64,000 nucleotides of DNA from Clytia hemisphaerica (taxonomy: Eukaryota; Cnidaria; Hydrozoa; Leptothecata; Clytiidae): contig CACVBU010000936.1 of assembly GCA_902728285.1 (NCBI GenBank), forward strand, positions 33,669 through 97,668, written 5' to 3'. This document shows, piece after piece, positions 10,901 through 21,814 of the stretch. The translations under genes and the position numbers were made by a program. Below the pieces are notes generated by a model. It made no database searches and was not told the origin of the DNA. It saw only the letters and a list, made by a program, of their open reading frames with translations. Within the stretch, counting starts at the first letter, position 1, and every line of letters begins with the position of its first letter.

Positions 10901-13900
10901 CTCTCCTCGCCAGTGAATGAAGAATTACACAAGACAGGGAAATTTGACAAGATGAGTATTTCGACGGATGAGGATGAACACAGCATTGAAATGCATTTAC
11001 CATATATTGCCAAAGTCATGGAAAGGTATTGATTTTCCAGCATGGAACCTACACCGGGGATCATTTTCTTTCGTCAATATGTCAAACAGCTTTTTATTCC
11101 TTAGGGTTCTAAACCTTAGGATCTCTGACATCTTTTATATAAACCCCTACTGATCAGACTCAATAGGAAAAGTGGGAAATATAAATTTTTTGAAAGCTTC
11201 ACAAGCTGAGGCTCGAATCTGAGAATCCTGATAAGCGCTATTCTGGCTAAAAGGTGTCATGGATGTTGTTTACTATAAACTGCTTGACCCTTTAAGTCTT
11301 TGAGGGTAACTTTAGAACGCCATGGCTTGACCCCTTCCCACATGTGTTTACCCTTTCGATTTGTATTTAGATACACATAGAATGGGCATATCCCAACCAA
11401 TCAAAAAAGTCAAAGCATACCATACCATGGGCTTTTCCAGAAAAGAACTGAATATAGGGATGGAGGATATAACATTTCTTGAAAATCGCCCCTGACACTG
11501 TGACGTTTGATCTCCGGACAGCAGGTCTAACCCCTCCGAACAAGCAACAGTTGACCCCCTGGACATTCAAAACTACCCTCAAACAGAGCAAATCTACCCC
11601 CAAACAGACCAAATTTACCCCCCCCCCCCCAGACAAGGCGAATTTTGTACGCTTTTCACTATCCCCCGGACACTATATCCTCCACCCCATGTACAGACAT
11701 TTTCTGGAAGAGCCTTATAAGGCTTCAAATCCTTTTAATTTAAATTTATCTGACACTGGGCTCAATCTTGCTTATCCTTGAATTCATTTTTTCTTGTTAA
11801 TTTTTTTTATAAGAACATAAGCTATGAAGGCCAAAAAAAATTAAAAATTTGAAAACGTTTTTGACTATAAGACCCGAAACTTTAAGAAGACTCGAAAATT
11901 CTAAAAAAAGAGTTACTTTCTTTAAAATAATGTGTATAGACTTAACTATAAGTTTAATAGTTTCTCGAATTATTCTTTCATTTTTTAGTAAGAAAGGCCA
12001 GTTCACTGTTGTACCGGTTTTAGTTGGACACACTTCCCACGATAAAGAATTGATGTACGGCAAAATTTTTAGCAAATATTTGAAAGACCCGGAAAACCTT
12101 TTCGTAATTTCCAGTGATTTTTGTCACTGGGGAAGCCGCTTCAGATATACGTATTACGATAAAAGCAAAGGAGATATACACCAATCTATTGAAGACCTGG
12201 ATAAGCAGGTATTGTTCATGATAATTTAAACGCACATGAGACAATTTCTAAACGGCTGAATATAGCATCTATAAAAAAGCCAATAGTACATTTTATACTT
12301 AATAGCTGCAGTTAAGCTAGAATCCGAGAACGTCTGTCTGTATGTGCGTCTGTCTGTCTATCTTCCGTGTTTGAGTCCAATATACTTTATTTAGATTATT
12401 GACTATTTGCATAGAGCTCTTTTTGGACCTACCCCGGTGGGGTAGAGGTCCGCAAAATGTCAATACCTAAATTGTGACGAAGCCCGATTTTCGAAAAGAA
12501 TTTATTTCCGGCCGAAAATGCCGGAAATATGCCGGAAAAACTGTTTTTTTGGCATTTTCTCGAGATTTTATCATTAGTTTTTAATGATTTTTTGCTCAAA
12601 GATGTGTATTAACAATGCCCAAAACATGACCGAGTCCGATTTTTGAGAAAATTTTTTTTCCGAAAATGCCGGAAATATGCTTGAAAAACCGGTTTTTTGA
12701 CTTTTTCTCGAATTTTCATTTTTAGTTTTTTCTGATTTTTTGCAGAAAGATGCGTATTCGCAATCAACTGGAACAAATATATCCATCAATAATCAATCGC
12801 GAACCAGAACTTTCAATAAATCAAAATCATCATAACTATTTAGATACCATTCTCATCAATATAAACCAAAACATATCTCGCCATGTAATCAACATATCAA
12901 AATACCAATATCGAATAACATTTAACAACATCCTCTCATGGAGGACGTAGCCTTCCAGAAACAAGAACTTGATTTAATTTGCTGAAAGACGCTCCCCGTT
13001 TCGTAAGGGAGTCAGCTAATTGCTTCGAAGCTTCGATCCACTTGATTGACATTTTATTATCGTGTATCATTTCATAAATGACACCCATTTCAATGCGTAG
13101 CCTTTCTCCGATACCATAGTTGTTGAGTGAACATTTTGTACCAGAGATTTGTTGTCAACAAATGACATTATGGGGATTCGATTCTGGTGATCAGATTTTC
13201 CGTAAATCAATTCTGTTAGAAGACATCCGATAACGAAAACACCTTCACAACCATCAGCAAGTGACAATGTTTCTGCAGCAAGGACGGCCAGGAAATGGGA
13301 CAGCGCTTATCTCCTTTGCCGAAGGGAAAAACAACTCGACCACCAGTACTGGAAGTTCCGTCAGGAAGATTGGCGAACGATGCATCATTGAATAACATTA
13401 GCTTAAGATTACTCAGTTCTCCAAGACGTGGGAACATGATTTGTAACGCTTCAGATTTCAACTTTCTGATGACTTTATTCGCTTGCAGTAAATGATCTAC
13501 TGTGGCTCGATTGGTTATCATACTCAGTTCAAGAACGCCATATGAAAGATCTGGTCGTGTCTGTGTTGCGACCCAATTCAATTGACCGATTGCTGTTCTC
13601 AAAAGTTTTTCCTCTTTGGATGTCACTTTATCGTTCTTTCGTAACTTTCTCGACGGCGTGATTGGAATCTCCTTGATTGACTTTACGTAGATCAATTGTA
13701 ATAAAGTTGTTTGATTTTGGTTGGTCGAAACTTCCAATCCGATGTATTTGAAAATATCAGTTTCCTTAGAACCAACTTTGTAAACTTCACACACCTTTTT
13801 CACAACAGTCTTTAAGAAGGTCTGTGAACCAGCATACAAAAAGTCATCAACATGTAGGATAAACATTCCTGCAAGCTGGTTAGATGAATCACGCCACATG

Positions 13901-16900
13901 AACAGTGCTTTGTCGATGGTCGATTGTACGCATCCAAGTTTTAGTAGTGTTTCTCGAATCGTAAAATACCAATTACGGGATGCCTCGTTGAGCCCATACA
14001 CTACTTTTCGTAGCTTCCAAACTAGGTTCTCGGCTACTTTTGCTTCAGTGGACGGTTTGACATAGATTTCACGATGAATGTCTTCTCCTTGTTAAAACGC
14101 TGACTTAAATCAATCATTTCGATAGGCCATTGCTTTGTAGAGGCAATAGCAAAACGAAGAGAGTCCTTGGATATTGTGGGAGAGTCACTTGGTATATCTG
14201 ATGTCTCTTCAAATCCTCTCACTACAAGTCGAGCTTTAACTGTAAGGTTAGGTTTGGGTTGTTTCTCAGTCACTACCCATCTTGTTGAAATCAAGGGTTG
14301 GTTTTCGGATTCAACCGGTTCATATACGTCAAATGACTTCCAATTGAGAAGCTCTTTTTCTTTAGCTTCTTTGACAAGTTCTCTTTCTTGGTCATTTGTG
14401 GGACGAAATATAGCATTGAAATTGACACTTTCACTGGTATTTTCCCATTCAATTGCTGAAAAGTCAAGACATAAATGTTCACCATTTTCTACATTTTCGA
14501 CATTGAACCACGATGCAAACTTTCCTGTCGCTTTACCTCCTCTGCTGATGATACGGGCAGTTTCCCATTCAGAGTTATTTTGTTTAATACGCACAATGTC
14601 ATGTAGTCTAGGAAAAAGTTGTCTTTCTGATACAGCTGCAGGCATTGGTGGTGGTACTACAGGTGTTTGATCCGAGGTCGGTGGTGTAGGAGCATCATCT
14701 TCATAATGAATTGTCACTGGGCTGTCAATCGGTTCTGTAGATCCGGTATCGATGATTTCCGATTTGTCACATGCTGTTGGGACTGTAACTTTGGAGTTAA
14801 TACGTTTGGTTGGATTACTGTTTGGAGTTGGGTTGAATTTTTCTCCGACTTTGAGGATTCGACAACTGGGAACTCTTACATAAACACTTCCATGGCGGAC
14901 AAAGATATCTTTCCGTCCTCACCAATAACTTTTCCAGGACCTTTCCATTTGTTGCTAGACTCTCGTTTGTAGTATACAGCATCACCGGATTCGAAAATTT
15001 CGCAATGCACGCCTGATTCGCTCTGATGATTCAGCTTGTATAAATGCACGTCTCCCTGAGTGTAGACTGTTAAGATGTTGATAGAAACGTTCAGATGTTG
15101 TTGTACCCTCTAAAGCTGGTGGCTTATCGACGATCACGGATAGAAGATTAGGATTTTGTCCAAACAAAAGCTGATAGGAACTGTAGCCGGAGTTCATTTG
15201 TAAACAGTTTTTTGCATGAATTGCCCATACTAGGGCAACATCGGGTTTCATTTTTGGGTTTTCTTCCAGGACTTTTTGCAAACATTCATCAACAACGGCA
15301 TGGTTACGTTCACATAATCCATTTTGCCATGGACTTTCTGCTGCAGTGTTTCTGATTTTGATATGAAATTAAACGAAGAATGTATTTACCGTCTTCCCAC
15401 TTCTTGAGATCCATCACTACGACTTCATTGAAGGTGGTGGCTAATGGTAAACTGACAACTGGCCTTGCAGGAGTTTTTTTAAATTTACGACAAATTTGAC
15501 AATCAGCTGAAATAGCATCAATCACTTTGGAGCAAACTGGCGACAGAACTCCTGCATCTCGTAATAAACCTTTTAAGCGTTTCGGGGACGGATGAGCAAA
15601 CTGCTTATGAAGTTTTGTGACAACTGCGGAAATTTCCTGATCACTTTCGACACCGGTAAAGCAACATTCTATGTCAATAGATGTGTCTCTCAAAGGGATG
15701 CAATAATGGCCTGCTGATGTACTTTGTAGGTTAACAGCATTTCCGTAAATTTCAGCTTTATCGTTCACCAAATCAAGTTTCATTCCTGCTTTTTTCATTG
15801 CATTTTTACTTAAAAGCATCGGAATATCACTATCAGTAATATCTGTTTCAATGGTGCATTTTTGTCCAGCAAGGTAGCAGGGCAACAATGCTTTACCTTT
15901 TGATTTGAGTCGTTCACCACCTCCAAACTTGTAAATAGTATCACTATCTTTGTAAATAATCTCACTTTTTTCACTGTCACTTAGTGAGTCAATAAAACAC
16001 TCCATCCAATCTTGTCCAGAAGCTGTTGACGAGCATCCACTGTCGAACACGGCAGCATTGGTAGATTCTGTTAACAACACTGTCATTTCATCATCATTTT
16101 GGCCCGTAAACAGAGCAAATTGTTCAGTCTCATGTAGAATGAATGTTCAAGATTTTCATAAGCATGAGGGCAATCTTTCACGAAATGTAATGTTGAATCG
16201 CATGCCATACAGCGGAGTATGTTTCCATCACCATCCAATGGGTTCGTTTTGCGACTGATGGATTGACCTCTTCCTCTATTGAACGGTCTTTTTTGGTAGT
16301 TGGTGAAACGTCCTCTGCCTCGTCCTCTGCCACGACCGCGATTTGGAAATTTCTGTTTGAAAGTGATGTTAGCTTCCTCCTGGTTCGATTCATGGATATC
16401 CAATTTGATGCTTTTAAATGGTTCGGTTGCGATGGGTTTTGCTTGTTGTCCAAAGAAATTTTTCAATGAGTTTTTCATTTGTTTATATAACGTGGTGTGT
16501 TCATTATAATTAACTCCTGTCAGAACCATAAGACGATCATTATTTAGCAACCCTGAGTTCTCAAGTAGTTTAAATGCTAGGACGCTTTCCGGCAACTCCA
16601 TTTTGAATTTTTTTGTTTTATTGTAACGCTTCTCGAATTCAAGTATGTACGTATCCATTGTTTCACCTTCAACTTTCTTATATCGATCGAAATTGACGTA
16701 ATATTCGTACACTTCCGCCAACTCATCTTTTTTAAACACTGTATCAAAGAACGCTATCAAAGTTTCTACGCCATCGTCTTTTTTCAGATCATCAAGATCA
16801 TCTTCATTGAATACTTTGTCTCTAATTTGGGATTTGTCATCCTCTGGTAGAGACAAAGCTACCGCTAATCCTTGCTTCTTCTTGGCAAGGTTTGTGACAT

Positions 16901-17919
16901 AAGTCCAAGCACGCAATTCTTCTACGTATCTCGTATAAGGTTTGTCATCTCCAAAGGCTGGGGGCTTTTGAAAACTTTCTGATGATGCCATTTTGAACCA
17001 CTTCTGCTACCATGAAAAGTCAATAAAGCTGAATAATATAAAAGCCCCACAGCCACACCAAATGCTAATATTTTAAAAATATATACTAGCCTATAACGAT
17101 CAGAAGAATATGAACGTTAACATTTTTTCCTTATATTTCTATGTTTTTCACACAAAAACATTATTGATAACAATGCTCACCATTAAGCATGATTCAATTA
17201 ATAATCAATAAAACTGATTTTTGCGACCAGAACTTCCTATTTATTTTTTCCCTACAACCCTTCCCTCTCCCCCCATCAACTAGTCAGAAAATCTGCCGTA
17301 TACTATCTTCGCTTTCTAATTTGAATGATGACGCTACTTTTTCCACCATCAGATTATCAAAGGCAAAGGTGTTGTGTATTTTCGCTAAACGCTATATCTT
17401 CTGACATAGGTCTTCTTTTTTCTTTTGAAGGGTATGAAGATTATCGAGCGACTACATACATCAGAGTATTATCAATATCTTGAAAGGTATTCAAACACGA
17501 TATGTGGAAGAAAACCTATCGGAATTTTCTTGAATGTAAGTGTGTTAAAATATTTTGTGCATGAACAGCGTGCTGGGTCCGGAAAAAAACAACTGAAGAA
17601 TGAGAAATTAAAATGATCTTACTTTTTTGTTTATCCAGCTTTGCCAGCATAGAAGCAAGCTTTCTTATTATTATATCATAAAAAAGAATCCAATCATTAG
17701 GTTTACCATTGCTGCAAAATTTTATTATGTTTTGTCTGTTACATAGATAACCAGTTCAATTGAACCATAGCTTTTTTTGTTTTTCAATTTCAGGCCGTGG
17801 ACCAGTTAAAAACAGATGGTACAATATTCGAGTTCCACCAATACGCACAAAGTAGTAAAGTCAAACGGATGAATGATAGTTCGGTTAGTTATGCGGCTGG
17901 TACCCTGGTCTCGTTGTAA
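7987..17919 (+). CDS. MEMO1: MEMO1 family protein, eight exons, 292 aa
   Basis: Exons: 7987-8038, 8534-8615, 8854-8922, 9366-9478, 10914-11025, 11989-12208, 17431-17535 and 17794-17919. All have GT..AG borders and consistent phases, giving 292 residues against 297 in the human protein. MEMO proteins are cytoplasmic relatives of non-haem iron dioxygenases; MEMO1 has been linked to receptor-tyrosine-kinase-driven cell motility and to copper/iron handling. The metal-site residues known in the human protein are present: His46 ([11 protein letters not shown]), His78 (LGPSHHV) and Cys241 ([10 protein letters not shown]), plus Asp186 and His189 in SSDFCHWG. The start was chosen because ATG-TCT leads directly into the conserved ASHAGSWY motif. 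Intron 6 (5.2 kb) is filled by a repeat split by a Copia element. The nearest AATAAA downstream (18364) lies in a dispersed repeat. It appears intact. Confidence 0.93.
9109..9279. mobile_element. 171-bp MITE with TTA target duplication (MEMO1 intron 3)
   Basis: The ends form a long inverted repeat, starting GGGGCTGTTCATATGGAG and closing with CTCCATAGGAACAGCCCC. The sequence TTA flanks both ends. Terminal GGG plus a three-base TWA duplication fits a PIF/Harbinger-type non-autonomous element. It is in an intron and leaves splice sites untouched. Confidence 0.75.
9538..9603. repeat. Short tandem duplication in MEMO1 intron 4
   Basis: A unit of about 30 bases, GTYRGTTGAAAAAYGAAGCAAT plus TYCATT, occurs twice in direct succession with a few substitutions. 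No function is suggested. Confidence 0.6.
11455..11725 (+). repeat. Dispersed repeat R1, copy 1 (MEMO1 intron 5)
   Basis: About 220 bases match 39,760-39,965 in the same orientation. Shared phrases include GGACAGCAGGTCTAACCCC, CCTCAAACAGAGCAA, GGACACTATATCCTCCACC and ACATTTTCTGGAAGAG. It contains a 14-C homopolymer. An inverted TGGAGGATATA near 11,465 and its complement near 11,675 suggest a transposon of about 230 bp. Confidence 0.65.
12427..12758 (-). repeat. Repeat R3, one half, split by Copia (MEMO1 intron 6)
   Basis: Matches the 58.3-58.72 kb end of the intact R3 copy in reverse complement. It begins with a hairpin, GGACCTACCCC..GGGGTAGAGGTCC, as the intact copy does at its end. It contains GCCGGAAATATGCCGGAAA-type repeats and poly-T/A runs. 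Open frames here mirror frames in the 58 kb copy only because the DNA is repeated. Confidence 0.7.
13067..14717 (-). pseudogene. Copia reverse transcriptase and RNase H, frameshifted
   Basis: An RT start with [11 protein letters not shown] and the MIDLS segment lies in the frame at 14717-14034. After a frameshift near 14.1 kb it continues as [12 protein letters not shown] and the catalytic HVDDF box (the Copia YVDD equivalent) at 14001-13216. RNase H follows with SLADGCEGV and SFVDNKSLV, then in a further frame LADSLTKRG before the stop at 12936. The domain order and motifs are typical of Copia. The frameshifts rule out a single working polyprotein. Confidence 0.85.
14982..16086 (-). pseudogene. 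Copia protease and integrase with internal deletion
   Basis: The frame at 16086-15310 starts with an aspartic protease signature (FDSGCSS). It continues into the integrase zinc-binding HHCC region ([12 protein letters not shown], then CQICRKF) and the start of the catalytic core (VVVMDLKKW). At about 15,360 it jumps straight to the region around the catalytic glutamate ([15 protein letters not shown]) in another frame. Roughly 90 residues of the DDE core that should lie between are missing. The remaining C-terminal part includes [14 protein letters not shown]. Integrase is therefore inactive. Confidence 0.8.
16083..16991 (-). CDS. Copia gag-like capsid/nucleocapsid ORF, 302 aa
   Basis: An intact ORF starting at ATG 16991. 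Residues about 10-180 resemble a Copia gag helical region. An [10 protein letters not shown] basic stretch follows, then a CCHC zinc knuckle, [14 protein letters not shown]. Its stop codon overlaps the next frame's ATG as ATGA at 16086-16083, so protease/pol begins in a different frame. It is the only uninterrupted ORF of the element. Function is inferred from the family; there is no evidence of expression. Confidence 0.8.
   Translation of the reverse strand: MASSESFQKPPAFGDDKPYTRYVEELRAWTYVTNLAKKKQGLAVALSLPEDDKSQIRDKVFNEDDLDDLKKDDGVETLIAFFDTVFKKDELAEVYEYYVNFDRYKKVEGETMDTYILEFEKRYNKTKKFKMELPESVLAFKLLENSGLLNNDRLMVLTGVNYNEHTTLYKQMKNSLKNFFGQQAKPIATEPFKSIKLDIHESNQEEANITFKQKFPNRGRGRGRGRGRFTNYQKRPFNRGRGQSISRKTNPLDGDGNILRCMACDSTLHFVKDCPHAYENLEHSFYMRLNNLLCLRAKMMMK
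17003..17012 (-). other. Copia primer-binding site (initiator tRNA-Met)
   Basis: Directly after the TG..CA LTR, the minus strand reads TGGTAGCAGA, which is complementary to the 3' end of animal initiator tRNA-Met (ending TCTGCTACCA). Its abutment to the LTR supports the LTR boundary at 17013. Confidence 0.7.
17013..17122 (-). repeat. Copia 5' LTR, 110 bp
   Basis: On the minus strand it starts TGTTAACG and ends CTTTTCA, next to the primer-binding site. It contains TTTTATATTATTC as a possible promoter. It is unusually short. The sequence after the RNase H stop shares only the TGTTAA start with it. Confidence 0.6.
17123..17400 (-). repeat. Repeat R3, other half (MEMO1 intron 6)
   Basis: 17,123-17,280 is the reverse complement of 57,700-57,865, including GTTATCAATAATGTTTTTGTG on the opposite strand. 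A second block at 17,358-17,395 matches 57,655-57,682. It ends about 30 bases before the exon 7 acceptor, so almost the whole intron is repeat. Confidence 0.7.
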
Positions 17920-18194
17920 CACTCTCTTGGGACACAGTTTCATTGCTCGAAAACTGTATTGCTTACCAGATATTATGTTTACTTTGCTTGAGACAGTACC
18001 TGACTGGATGATTTCAATTTTCATATTGCCTGAACAATTCGTCATCTACAAAAAGAAGGAATTGCAAGTTGAAATTTTTATGTTGTTAATGTTATCATCA
18101 ATCGACTACTGCTTACCGACATCTAGAGACTTAGACTATCTTACGCGTTCTCTGTTCTTGAGGATATGGATTTCCTATCAACATTTCATTAAAG

Positions 18195-18420
18195 GTTTTA
18201 TTTTTAAAAAAGTGTTCCCGTTTCATATCAGACACATTTTATATCAGGACAGTCTCTGCACTTTGTTATATTATGGCTTATACAAGCAAAAAACATCCTT
18301 CTTTCCTCTTTCTGACCAATCTTGATCCACATCCGTGTCAATCCAATGTGAAAAAGCTTGTGAAATAAAATTTATGAGTAAGCAAACGATTGTAATTCTT
18401 ATTTAAAAACAAAACCTTTA
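18195..18420 (+). repeat. Dispersed repeat R4, copy 1 (after MEMO1)
   Basis: Matches 34,565-34,795 (pyruvate kinase intron 4) in the same orientation. Shared phrases include GTGTTCCCGTTTCATATCA, CCAATCTTG.TCCACATCCGTG and CAATGTGAAAAAGCTTGTGAA. It supplies the first AATAAA (18364-18369) after the MEMO1 stop. Confidence 0.75.
18364..18369 (+). terminator. Candidate polyadenylation signal for MEMO1
   Basis: AATAAA about 445 bases after the stop codon. It lies inside repeat R4, whose other copy has AATTAAA at this place. Use by MEMO1 is inferred only from position. Confidence 0.35.
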
Positions 18421-18508
18421 AAACATGAAGAATGCGAACATTTTAGATGCACTGACCTTCATAAACCCTAGACTAAGGTGTATCCCACATCTTTGATCGA
18501 AGTCTTTT

Positions 18509-18861
18509 TGAAAGTGGTACCCGCAAAGAAGCCATTGTAATGTTAAAATTTTGCCTAACGACAAACGGTGCAACACCACTAGTGTGCAAGCGAAAGTAGA
18601 TCTAGCGCTATCGTATACGATGCTATCGTCCGTTTAAAGGGTCAATGAAAGTATATATGCGCAGAGTCAGGGCGTCAGGGTGGTTCACGGGAAAAATAGT
18701 GGCGGTAGAGTTTTGGAACCTCCGCCACTGTTTACTTCGCCTCGAACTGAACTCCATTTTCAAATTTATCCCGCGTCCTGAATTATTCGGTATTCTCTTT
18801 TTTAGTGATAATGTGTAGACGATAGGATCATCTAGCGCTATCGATGCGGGTACCACTTTCA
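18509..18861. mobile_element. 353-bp TIR element
   Basis: Terminal inverted repeat TGAAAGTGGTACCCGCA at 18509-18525, with its exact complement at 18845-18861. A second inverted pair, CTAGCGCTATCG, lies just inside. No coding capacity. A target duplication was not identified. Confidence 0.75.
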
Positions 18862-19821
18862 GAAAAAACTATTTTTTGGATTGAGACTACTGCCTCCAGG
18901 GTCTATACAAAGATCAGCGTTGGATGCCATGTCCTATTTAAAGACCTTTTTCTATTGAAAACAGCTTTAACCGACCTAACCCGATGACCTACTTATGTTT
19001 AACTATCCAAGGTACATAATCATTCTCGGCTATTTCTCCTTCCCCGAATGAACAAACAATAAATCACAATAATAGCTACTTTTTGTTTGGTATTTGTCTG
19101 CAATAACACTCGTGGTAAAAAAATGAAAATTAGTAAAATTACAAGTTGGATAAACTCAAATAAAATACACCTGAATTTTTGTGACGAAGCGTGTAGCGTA
19201 AAACCCCCAGTGGCTGTTTATTCTGGAGGAAACATTATCTCCGAACCAATGGCGTCCGTCACCCCGACCTTCGGAGGTTAAAGGTCTTCCCCCTTTATGT
19301 ACAAATTTTTTACTAACGAAATTATTTCATCTGCAAGTGTTTGACCCTCAAATGTAAGAGATCATAAATTTGAATTATAATTATTGTAATGGATTTTTAC
19401 GAGGTATGAGCTTCATAGCTTCAAAATGTTATCAATCTATTAGTAATTTTCGTTTAAGAAATACCAAATTCATCAACTTGATAAAACACATCCACGATTC
19501 CATGTTTGATAAGTTGTCGGTGGTGAATGTTGATAAGATCGTTAATCTCTAATGACCGGCGTTTGTTTTGGTAATCGATAGTCTTAGTATATTCTATTGT
19601 ATTCCTTGGTGGTTGATCGTCTGAGCCATTGATTGATCATCTGTTTGAAGTCCAGGAAGAAGCTCTTGTCCGATTGTTCCAATGTCATAAAAATAAAGAA
19701 AGGTTGACCGGAGTATACAGGGGCTTATGATTAAATATAGTACGAGAAAATCTGGAAATTTCGGAAAAGTTTGCTAAAGTATGTGAAAATGATTTTGAGT
19801 GAATGCAATAGCGAGGATGGT

Positions 19822-20190
19822 TTAGAATTTTGAATTGTATTTAAAGACATACGAATCATAATTATCACTTAATGATGCGCATGCATAATTAATTTTCCGT
19901 GCGAAATTGTTGAGAACCTGCTTTGATTTGTAACGATGACAAAATAGGTAAGCCTCGGGTTTGTAATTTAATTTGGATAGTGACAAATATTTGCGAAGCC
20001 AGTAAATTGGACAGCATTTTGTTCCTGTCTTGCTAATGAAAACGATATTACCTTCACGAACTTGGTCGGTTTTTGACTTTGGTAGTAAAACTGTTGCACC
20101 GAAGTTGTCAAAAGTGATTTCCTTTATCTGAATTTGAAGGATTTCGCTAATTCTAAAAAATCCTGCAAAACCTAGTAAATTGGACAGCAT
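19822..20190 (-). pseudogene. DIRS tyrosine recombinase fragment, 122 codons
   Basis: Contains GFAGFFRISEIL, the first catalytic arginine motif of tyrosine recombinases, followed by LLPKSKTDQVREG and an IYWLRKYL helix, as in DIRS/Ngaro recombinases. The later HxxR and Tyr motifs are absent: the frame ends soon after, in sequence that resembles the element's own A repeat. Truncated and inactive. Confidence 0.7.
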
Positions 20191-20197
20191 TTTGTTT

Positions 20198-20380
20198 AAG
20201 TACGCTTAGTTTGATGAGTGAATGCAGCGAGGATGTTTGTAATTCAAACGCCCTATTTAAAACGTTTTCACAGCGCATGCTTCTCATTATGACGTAATGA
20301 TACGCATGCAAAAGTAATTAGCGTGCGAAAATGCACGAGAATCTGCTTTTCCAGCTTTTTTCAATCGCTGGAAACTTCGC
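20198..20380 (-). repeat. DIRS direct repeat A2
   Basis: Appears identical over 183 bases to 22652-22834, by base-by-base reading. It abuts repeat B1 at 20,380/20,381. It is also related, at lower identity, to 19,798-19,930, which is the 3' part of the recombinase fragment. Confidence 0.85.
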
Positions 20381-21029
20381 TTCTCGGCTATTTCTCCTTC
20401 CCCGAATGAACAAACAATAAATCACAATAATAGCTACTTTGTTTGGTATTTGTCTGCAATAACACGAGAGATAAAAAAGAAAGAAGTTATGAGTTGTACA
20501 TAATATAGTAGCAAAAAAAATAAATTTAAAGTTAAATTCCCAATGATTGAAAAATTTTGAATCGGATTTCAGTTTTATCTTTAATATTGTTGCGAGTTTT
20601 TCTTTCAAATTTTGGGGGTCATGATCTGTCGAAAATTGAAATAAGAAAAATGGTAAATTTCGTACCTTTGCACTTTGCCATCTGTAAGACGATGGGCTTC
20701 AAGATGGAGAACGAACTCCTCAAATGCGTTTGTACAGAGACATTGACGCAAAAGACGTGTTTGCGCAGAGGCATTGACACATAAAACACACCACGTGTAA
20801 CGTTGATCGTGATGTAATAAATCTTGCGAATGTAGTCACCAAGTTTGTCAACATAAAAGGAAAGAAAAATGATGTTACAGAATAGAAGCCTGCAAATCCG
20901 TCAGTTATACATTTTGTGTTGAATAGGAAACAGCGTTGACGGCAGATGTTCCTGGGTAATACTCACGAGAACAGTTGCTTTAGCGTTTTGGTTATTGGAA
21001 ATTCGATCGATAGTAATTTGTCCATAGCT

Positions 21030-21620
21030 TGATTATATAATTAAAAATCTCATTATCGATAGACCAATTATCTGTGTCGGTAGATTTGGAAATTAAATCT
21101 GCTGTTTTATTCATGTCCCTTGGTATCCAAGTAGGGTAAATTCCGACGTTATGAGATAAGCAGATGTTGAAAAATTTCTATTGCAAGATTTTGTAGGTGT
21201 TGTTTTGTGCTATTTTACAAACATCGTTGTCCGTGAACCACTCAATTATTTCGTTTTCGAGAAGTTTGGAAAGGACGTCAAAAATATTTAACTGCGAGAA
21301 GTTCACGACAAGTTGAGCTAGTTGTATTTCATGTCTACCAAAATTTCCTTTTGCTATGGTGTTTCCTAACTTTTCTACCGCGTAACCTCCATAGCCTGTA
21401 CCACTTGTGTCCGAAAAGATGACCTTCGTAATTCTTGGTTTAGTTTTAATTCTAAAAGCTTTTACGTTTTATAAATTGGGTTGCCAAAATTGAAGTTCTT
21501 GAATAACGTCAAAATTTATTAATCGTCTTTTATCCCAGTGAGGTAAATTAGCAAAACGAAGGAGAGAAGTTTTGATAATTTGTTGCATCATCCATTTTTG
21601 ACATTTATTATTAAAGAAGG
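21030..21620 (-). pseudogene. DIRS RNase H remnant (RT lost)
   Basis: The minus-strand frame reads through an INFDVIQELQFW linker, then the RNase H start IFSDTSGTGYGGYAV, a WFTDNDVCKIAQNN segment, and finally YPTWIPRDMNKTADLISK. This is the characteristic order of DIRS RNase H. In-frame stops occur at two places. Only about 200 bases separate it from the gag stop, so the reverse transcriptase domain has been deleted. Confidence 0.75.
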
Positions 21621-21814
21621 TAAAATGGCACAGTTGAAATAGAATAGAAGATCAGGTACGTTTATATCATTAGCTCTCATTAATACTAATCTAATTACAA
21701 CAAGGCAAAATTGTAATCAATTTTTAAAACTAACGCAACGTAAATTAGCTACTGTATTTCAAAAGTTGAAAAAATTGTTCTGAATATCTGAAAATCTTCT
21801 ATTTTTTGTTAAAG

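Larger units (their letters stand above)
12936..17122 (-). mobile_element. Degenerate Ty1/Copia LTR retrotransposon
   Basis: The element lies antisense in MEMO1 intron 6. The order from right to left is 5' LTR (17122-17013, TG..CA), primer-binding site, gag (16991-16083), protease and integrase N-terminus (16086-15310), integrase end (about 15350-14880), reverse transcriptase (14717-13216) and RNase H ending in a stop at 12936-12938. Gag, PR, IN, RT, RH is the diagnostic Copia order. Several frameshifts and a missing integrase core make it non-autonomous. No matching 3' LTR was recognised to the left of 12936. It interrupts repeat R3, with about 100 bases of R3 absent at the junction. Confidence 0.88.

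Noticed and set aside
11849-12229. 126-codon plus-strand ORF
   Set aside because: Only the part from 11,989 to 12,208 is MEMO1 exon 6; the start is intron read-through.
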